Made by a program: the position numbers and the translations under genes
Origin: a virus
Length of the DNA: 31,925 nt
Virus record (IMG/VR): IMGVR_UViG_3300006484_000035
Coordinates: 1 to 31,925 of that record
Direction: 5' to 3' (one strand)
Shown here: positions 27,765-31,925 of the stretch, one piece after another
Position numbering within the stretch: the first letter of the stretch is position 1
How the letters are laid out: every line of letters starts with the position of its first letter
Notes under the pieces: model-generated
Told to the model about the DNA's origin: nothing
Databases searched by the model: none
What the model saw: only the letters and a program-made list of their open reading frames with translations

Positions 27765-29138
27765 ATGGAAAAATATTCAGACAAGTTTCTTAACCAGTCA
27801 AGTAAGCTTAAAAATGCCGTAGTAGGAATGGAATTCGAGTTCTATATGAGAGATCTTTCTTTCTATAAAACATTAGAATTACTTAATCAGGAGTTAGACC
27901 CAGTAAAGGTTTGGGGTTTTAGAGAGTATCACTCTGACTTTACTCCAGATGACAGAAACTTTAAAATTGAACCCGATTTATCAGGAGGTTCAAATATGGT
28001 TGAGTTAGTAACTGGACCATTAGATTATTTTGATGCTAAGTATTTTCTTGTTAAAATTATTAAATTTATTCAAACTTATGGATATACTAATGAGAAATGC
28101 TCTATTCACTTTAATGTATCTTTTAATGGCGATAAAAACTTGAATGACTTAAATATACTAAAACTTATATTAAATACTGATGAAGATGAGATATACAGAT
28201 GTTATCCATCTAGAAAAGCAAATGTTTATGCAAAGAGTATTAAAAATATGATTCCGTTTAAAGAATATGACTTTTTCAATATTCCTATTTCAGTCGTTAA
28301 AAATAATATAAGATTACCAAATGATAAGTACTTTGGTATAAACTTTTTACATATCAACAATGATAAAGAAACTCAAAGATTAGAGTTGAGATATATTGGT
28401 GGTAAAGACTATGAAAAGAATTTAGGTCAACTAATTTACTTTATGGATAGATTTATTATAAATGTATTTGATTCTATTGATACTCTATTTAATGCAGAAG
28501 ACGTTTCTAAATTAGAAGAGTTCTTAGAAGAAAATATATCAAAATTTAAAAACCTTTCAAAATATGATAATTTTATTATTGATTTCCCTAGTGTACAAAT
28601 ACAAATAGACCAGAATAATAGTTATGATATGGTAAATACTTACTATGATAAAATCTATCCTAAGTTATTTGCTTTAGTTGAAGCTACAGAAGATTTAAAA
28701 GAGTGTATTATAAATTATGTTATCAATACACAAATAGTTGAAATAGTTGATGCAAACTTTAAATCACTTTTAACAATTAAAGGATGTGACTTAATAAACT
28801 GTAATGTAGAAGGAATTTTTGAAGATTGTTTCTTTGTTGGATCTGAAATAAAAAATTCACAAATTACAAAATCTAAAATTCAACACTCTGATGTAGATAA
28901 TTCAAAAGTATTCAACTGTAAAGTAGAACAAAGTGAATTGACTAATTGTTATTTTATGGGTGGTTATCTTAATGGTAATATGTATAGTGGTGTATTCCGT
29001 TCTGGTGAACTTGGACCTTATGCTAGTTTAGACTCAGAAGTTAAAATTGTTACTGATACTTCTAACTTCTTTGATACTCCATTTGAGGAAGATGATAAAG
29101 GTGATAAAGAAGGTGCAATAAAAGGATTTAAAAAGTAA
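27765..29138 (+). CDS. Putative amidoligase with C-terminal pentapeptide-like repeats
   Basis: 457 residues. The N-terminal 300 look like the amidoligase family (COOH-NH2 ligases of the ATP-grasp-related fold): V-G-M-E23-F-E25-F-Y, I-E69-P-D71-L-S-G-G-S, M-V-E80-L-V-T-G-P-L, C-S-I-H-F-N-V-S, and T-Q-R-L-E-L-R-Y. These enzymes form amide or isopeptide bonds, for example on peptides or cell-wall components. From about 335 to 420 the chain has short repeats with N-C, S and I-x-x-S (G-C-D-L-I-N-C-N-V, S-K-I-Q-H-S-D-V-D-N-S-K-V), as in pentapeptide/right-handed beta-helix proteins, and ends in a charged tail. First gene of a four-gene plus-strand set; the next begins 23 bases on. Confidence 0.78.
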   Translation: MEKYSDKFLNQSSKLKNAVVGMEFEFYMRDLSFYKTLELLNQELDPVKVWGFREYHSDFTPDDRNFKIEPDLSGGSNMVELVTGPLDYFDAKYFLVKIIKFIQTYGYTNEKCSIHFNVSFNGDKNLNDLNILKLILNTDEDEIYRCYPSRKANVYAKSIKNMIPFKEYDFFNIPISVVKNNIRLPNDKYFGINFLHINNDKETQRLELRYIGGKDYEKNLGQLIYFMDRFIINVFDSIDTLFNAEDVSKLEEFLEENISKFKNLSKYDNFIIDFPSVQIQIDQNNSYDMVNTYYDKIYPKLFALVEATEDLKECIINYVINTQIVEIVDANFKSLLTIKGCDLINCNVEGIFEDCFFVGSEIKNSQITKSKIQHSDVDNSKVFNCKVEQSELTNCYFMGGYLNGNMYSGVFRSGELGPYASLDSEVKIVTDTSNFFDTPFEEDDKGDKEGAIKGFKK

Positions 29139-29161
29139 AATCTAAATAAAATATATAGTAT

Positions 29162-30646
29162 ATGAAAAACGTAAAACAATTTAATAAATTTGATTTAATC
29201 AAAGAAGAATCTTCACCTAGACTTCCAAAATCGGAAGACTATTGGTTAAAAAAAGGTAAAGAAGGTAAAAAAGTTGCTCTTTATACTCACGATGACATGG
29301 ATGGAATATTTTCCGCGATCGAAGTGAAAAAATATTTACTTAATAAAGGATTTACTATTGTTAAATACGGTATTCTTAATTATACAGAAGGTTGGAAATA
29401 TACAACTTTAGATCCAAAACTTATAAATGTTGTTTTAGATTTCGCTTCTATGCCAGGAGATGAAAGAGATGAGCTAATTGATTATTACTTAGATCACCAC
29501 GGATTATTCAATGAAGATGATTTAGAAAAATATAAAAACTCACCAGTACAAAAGAAAAAAACTGCTTCTGCTTATGAGGCAATTTGTCAAGCACTTGGTG
29601 TTCCACAAGATTCACTTACGTTAGATGTTATTGATATGATTGATGCTGCTAAGTATCAAGACTATGAGATAGATTGGCAAAGACTTTTAGATTTTAATTT
29701 ATCAGAAATTAAAAAATCACCTAAAAGAAGATTAGAGTTTGGTGCTGCATTTAATCAGTTTATAAAAAGATCAGATTCAAAAACTATTATATCTGTTATT
29801 GAAAACTGTCCGGATGCTTCTATTTACTCTATCTTCAATGTAATGAAGAAAGTTTACCCAGAACATAATGTTACAATGGGTGGACCTAAAAGAGGTGAAA
29901 AGAAAGATTTTATTGAAGATTCTGAATGGAGATTAGGAGAGATGCAAAAGAAAACTAGAGGTTCGATGACTTCTAAAAAAACTTATAATACTCAATCTGA
30001 ATTTACTAGTCAATTTAAAAATGGTCAATACCTTCAAATAAATGGTTATCAAAAAATTGGAGACTTAGTTTTTGTACCAACTGGTACTTGGGCAAATGCT
30101 TTAAGAGCTAGAACTATTGTTGAAAAAGACTTTAGAGATGGTGTTTTAGATAAAGAACCTAATTTCATATTACTTCAATATGGTTCAACTTTACAAGTTT
30201 GTTCATACAAGAAGATGGATGAGATCGAAAATCTTCCTAAATTAAGAACTGGTGAAGTTGTAAATGATTTAGGTAAATATATGACAGAATTATTACAAAA
30301 CTTTCAAAAACACTTAGGTTATTATAACCCAGATACTTCATTAGGACAAGATGAGATTACTGTTTCAGGTGGTCACGGTGGAATTGGTTCTATTTCAAAT
30401 GTGTTTGGTGTTTGTGAGACAGAAACATATAAAGGATTAAAATATGTTGATATGTTTAAGAATAAAATTATATCTGACTTATCAGGGATTCCTTTCAATT
30501 TAAGTTTAAAATGGAGTGAACCAGCAGAATATTTTAAACCAAAGTCTCCAGAGATGGATAATAAAGTTATTGATACAAAAGATGTTACTAAATTAGACAA
30601 ACAAGGTAATTTAATCAAAAGTTTTGAAAATTTTAAATCAAGATAA
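29162..30646 (+). CDS. DHH-family phosphoesterase with capsid-targeting-like leader
   Basis: 494 residues. It starts MKNVKQFNKFDLIKE-ESS, the longest form of the shared N-terminal peptide. The DHH catalytic domain follows: Y-T-H43-D-D45-M-D47-G (motif I), V-V-L-D93-F-A-S (motif II), Y-L-D111-H-H113-G-L-F (motif III), all metal ligands present. The C-terminal part contains T-V-S-G-G-H-G-G-I-G-S (about 400-410), like the GGG(H) motif of the DHHA1 substrate-binding domain. Family members are RecJ-type single-strand exonucleases, nanoRNases or cyclic-dinucleotide phosphodiesterases; which one cannot be told. If the leader is real, this enzyme would be packaged. It lies between the amidoligase and the glycosyltransferase. 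Confidence 0.83.
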   Translation: MKNVKQFNKFDLIKEESSPRLPKSEDYWLKKGKEGKKVALYTHDDMDGIFSAIEVKKYLLNKGFTIVKYGILNYTEGWKYTTLDPKLINVVLDFASMPGDERDELIDYYLDHHGLFNEDDLEKYKNSPVQKKKTASAYEAICQALGVPQDSLTLDVIDMIDAAKYQDYEIDWQRLLDFNLSEIKKSPKRRLEFGAAFNQFIKRSDSKTIISVIENCPDASIYSIFNVMKKVYPEHNVTMGGPKRGEKKDFIEDSEWRLGEMQKKTRGSMTSKKTYNTQSEFTSQFKNGQYLQINGYQKIGDLVFVPTGTWANALRARTIVEKDFRDGVLDKEPNFILLQYGSTLQVCSYKKMDEIENLPKLRTGEVVNDLGKYMTELLQNFQKHLGYYNPDTSLGQDEITVSGGHGGIGSISNVFGVCETETYKGLKYVDMFKNKIISDLSGIPFNLSLKWSEPAEYFKPKSPEMDNKVIDTKDVTKLDKQGNLIKSFENFKSR

Positions 30647-30648
30647 TT

Positions 30649-31626
30649 ATGAAAATTCTGTATGGTATCCAACTAACAGGAAATGGACATATAACAAGGT
30701 CTATAAAGATAATTACTGCTTTAAAGTCTGTTGGATTTGATGTAGATATTATAACATCGGGTACTAATTCTCAATTAAAGTTACCATTTGAAATTAAAAA
30801 ACAATTTCAAGGCTTATCATTCTTTTATAATAAGAAGGGTGGTATAGATTGGATAAAAACTTTATTATCACTTAAACTAAAACAATTTTTATCAGATTTA
30901 AAGTATGATGTAAGTTCATATGACCTTATCATATCTGACTTTGAACCAGTATCTGCTTGGTCTTCAAGAAGATCTAATAAAAAATCATTAGGTATTGGTA
31001 ATCAATACTCATTTAGATCAAATAAAACACCAAGACCTTTCTTTAAAGATATATTCTCAGAAATATTTATAAAATTCTTTGCACCGTGTAAAGAACATAT
31101 CGGTATAAACTATAAAAAGTATGATAAGTTTATTACTTTGCCTATTATAAGTGATGACTTTATAAATAGAAAAGTAGCTGATAAGAAATTCTACTTAGTT
31201 TATTTACCTTCTATGTCTTCAAAATTTATTTCAGAACAGATAAATTCTTATGGTACAGGAAATTGGAAGGTTTATTCACCTGATGTATTGAAAGATTCAA
31301 GTGATGGTATAGTAAAATTAAAAAAGTTAGATAAAGAAAAATTTAGTAAAGATTTATTAGATTGTTCTGGTGTAATAACCGCATCTGGATTTTCTACTAC
31401 ATCAGAAGCTCTAGTATTAGGTAAGAAGTTATGGTCTATACCTATAAAAGGACAATACGAACAACTTTGTAATGCAAAGGCACTAAAAAAAATGAGTGTA
31501 TTTACTGACAATTTGAATAATGATAATATATTTGAGTGGATTTATAACTATAAAAGTATTAAATATGATTGGAATGATCCAATTGAAGATATTGTTAAAA
31601 AAATCAGTGATTATGCAAAAAGTTAG
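30649..31626 (+). CDS. Glycosyltransferase-like protein (GT28/MJ1255-like, GT-B fold)
   Basis: 325 residues. The N-terminal motif G-I-Q-L-T-G-N-G-H14-I-T-R-S and the C-terminal nucleotide-sugar site G-V-I-T-A-S-G-F-S-T-T-S-E-A-L-V-L-G-K (241-259) with I-P-I-K-G-Q269-Y-E-Q272 are typical of the GT-B fold proteins related to MurG and to the MJ1255 family. The sugar donor and acceptor are unknown; phage uses include DNA base glucosylation and surface or virion glycosylation. It begins 2 bases after the DHH gene, and the next gene overlaps its end by 14 bases, so coexpression is likely. Confidence 0.82.
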   Translation: MKILYGIQLTGNGHITRSIKIITALKSVGFDVDIITSGTNSQLKLPFEIKKQFQGLSFFYNKKGGIDWIKTLLSLKLKQFLSDLKYDVSSYDLIISDFEPVSAWSSRRSNKKSLGIGNQYSFRSNKTPRPFFKDIFSEIFIKFFAPCKEHIGINYKKYDKFITLPIISDDFINRKVADKKFYLVYLPSMSSKFISEQINSYGTGNWKVYSPDVLKDSSDGIVKLKKLDKEKFSKDLLDCSGVITASGFSTTSEALVLGKKLWSIPIKGQYEQLCNAKALKKMSVFTDNLNNDNIFEWIYNYKSIKYDWNDPIEDIVKKISDYAKS

Positions 31627-31925
31627 AACATTATTTATATCAGATGTTCACTTAGGAACTAAGAAATCACAAGCTAATAAATTATTAGATGTTTTAAAAG
31701 ATTATGAATTTGAAAATTTAATAATCATTGGTGACTTTATAGATTTAACTGCATTAAAAAGTAAGTTTTACTGGAATGAGGATCATTCAACTGTTATACA
31801 AAAAGTGTTAAGACTGTCAAGAAAGGGTGTCAATGTTGTTTACTTATTGGGAAATCATGATCACTTTTTAAGAGGTCTAATAAAAGAAGAACAATTTGAT
31901 ATTAATTTAGGAAATATTCTAATAT
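31613..31925 (+). CDS. Calcineurin-like metallophosphoesterase (LpxH-like), 3' end outside window
   Basis: Frame open from the ATG at 31613 to the window end (104 codons). It shows the first motifs of a metallophosphoesterase: L-F-I-S-D11-V-H13-L-G-T, I-I-G-D-F-I-D-L, and Y-L-L-G-N-H-D. The motif forms resemble UDP-2,3-diacylglucosamine hydrolase-like proteins, but the family also includes nucleic-acid and nucleotide phosphatases and the C-terminal half is not visible. The start overlaps the glycosyltransferase stop by 14 bases. Confidence 0.85.
   Translation, partial: MQKVRTLFISDVHLGTKKSQANKLLDVLKDYEFENLIIIGDFIDLTALKSKFYWNEDHSTVIQKVLRLSRKGVNVVYLLGNHDHFLRGLIKEEQFDINLGNILI

Noticed and set aside
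1-31925. tRNA genes and integration functions
   Set aside because: No cloverleaf-like segment, integrase, repressor or attachment-site repeat was seen; the window looks like part of a strictly lytic phage, though the rest of the genome is not visible.

Overview
This is a segment of a large, AT-rich, T4-like contractile-tailed phage, probably infecting a member of the Bacteroidota. The T4-like assignment rests on a family B DNA polymerase of the gp43 type, a gp61-type primase, a UvsW-type helicase, a gp5-type spike with an N-terminal OB fold, and a block of baseplate and tail-tube-like proteins. The host guess is inference: almost no start codon has a Shine-Dalgarno sequence and leaders are A/T-rich, as in Bacteroidota. 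No tRNA, rRNA, IS element or CRISPR array is visible. Both window ends cut genes.

Layout. 1-1295: 3' end of DNA polymerase. 1326-9154: small genes on both strands with the primase, a ClpP-like protease, two HAD-fold proteins, a nuclease-like protein and acidic or low-complexity proteins. 9278-12145: a UvsW-like helicase split into two genes by a split intein, with a free-standing homing-endonuclease-like gene between the halves. 12189-22831 (+) and 27194-22907 (-): two convergent baseplate/tail blocks with a shared terminator between them; they carry two tandem M15 peptidase domains and a GH24 lysozyme domain. 27765-31925 (+): amidoligase, DHH phosphoesterase, glycosyltransferase and metallophosphoesterase.

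Main points. (1) The helicase is a 'fractured gene'. The break falls inside the DECH box, and the +1 Cys of the splice is the Cys of that box. Removing 10076-11329 (1254 bases, a multiple of three) restores a 537-codon helicase. The inserted endonuclease gene has the window's consensus upstream element, which also supplies the stop codon of the N-intein. (2) The exact 12-mer TTTAATATATAA lies just upstream of eight genes, always on the gene's strand, and looks like a phage promoter. (3) At least six otherwise unrelated proteins (nuclease-like, two HAD, DHH, acidic, hypothetical) begin with a short peptide ending in hydrophobic-x-Glu, often followed by Ser. This resembles T4 capsid-targeting/prohead-protease sites and suggests a set of packaged, perhaps injected, proteins. 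(4) Two adjacent baseplate proteins are paralogous in their N-terminal half, share a TQSG-repeat linker, and carry different C-terminal modules. All functions are read from sequence by eye; no database search was possible.
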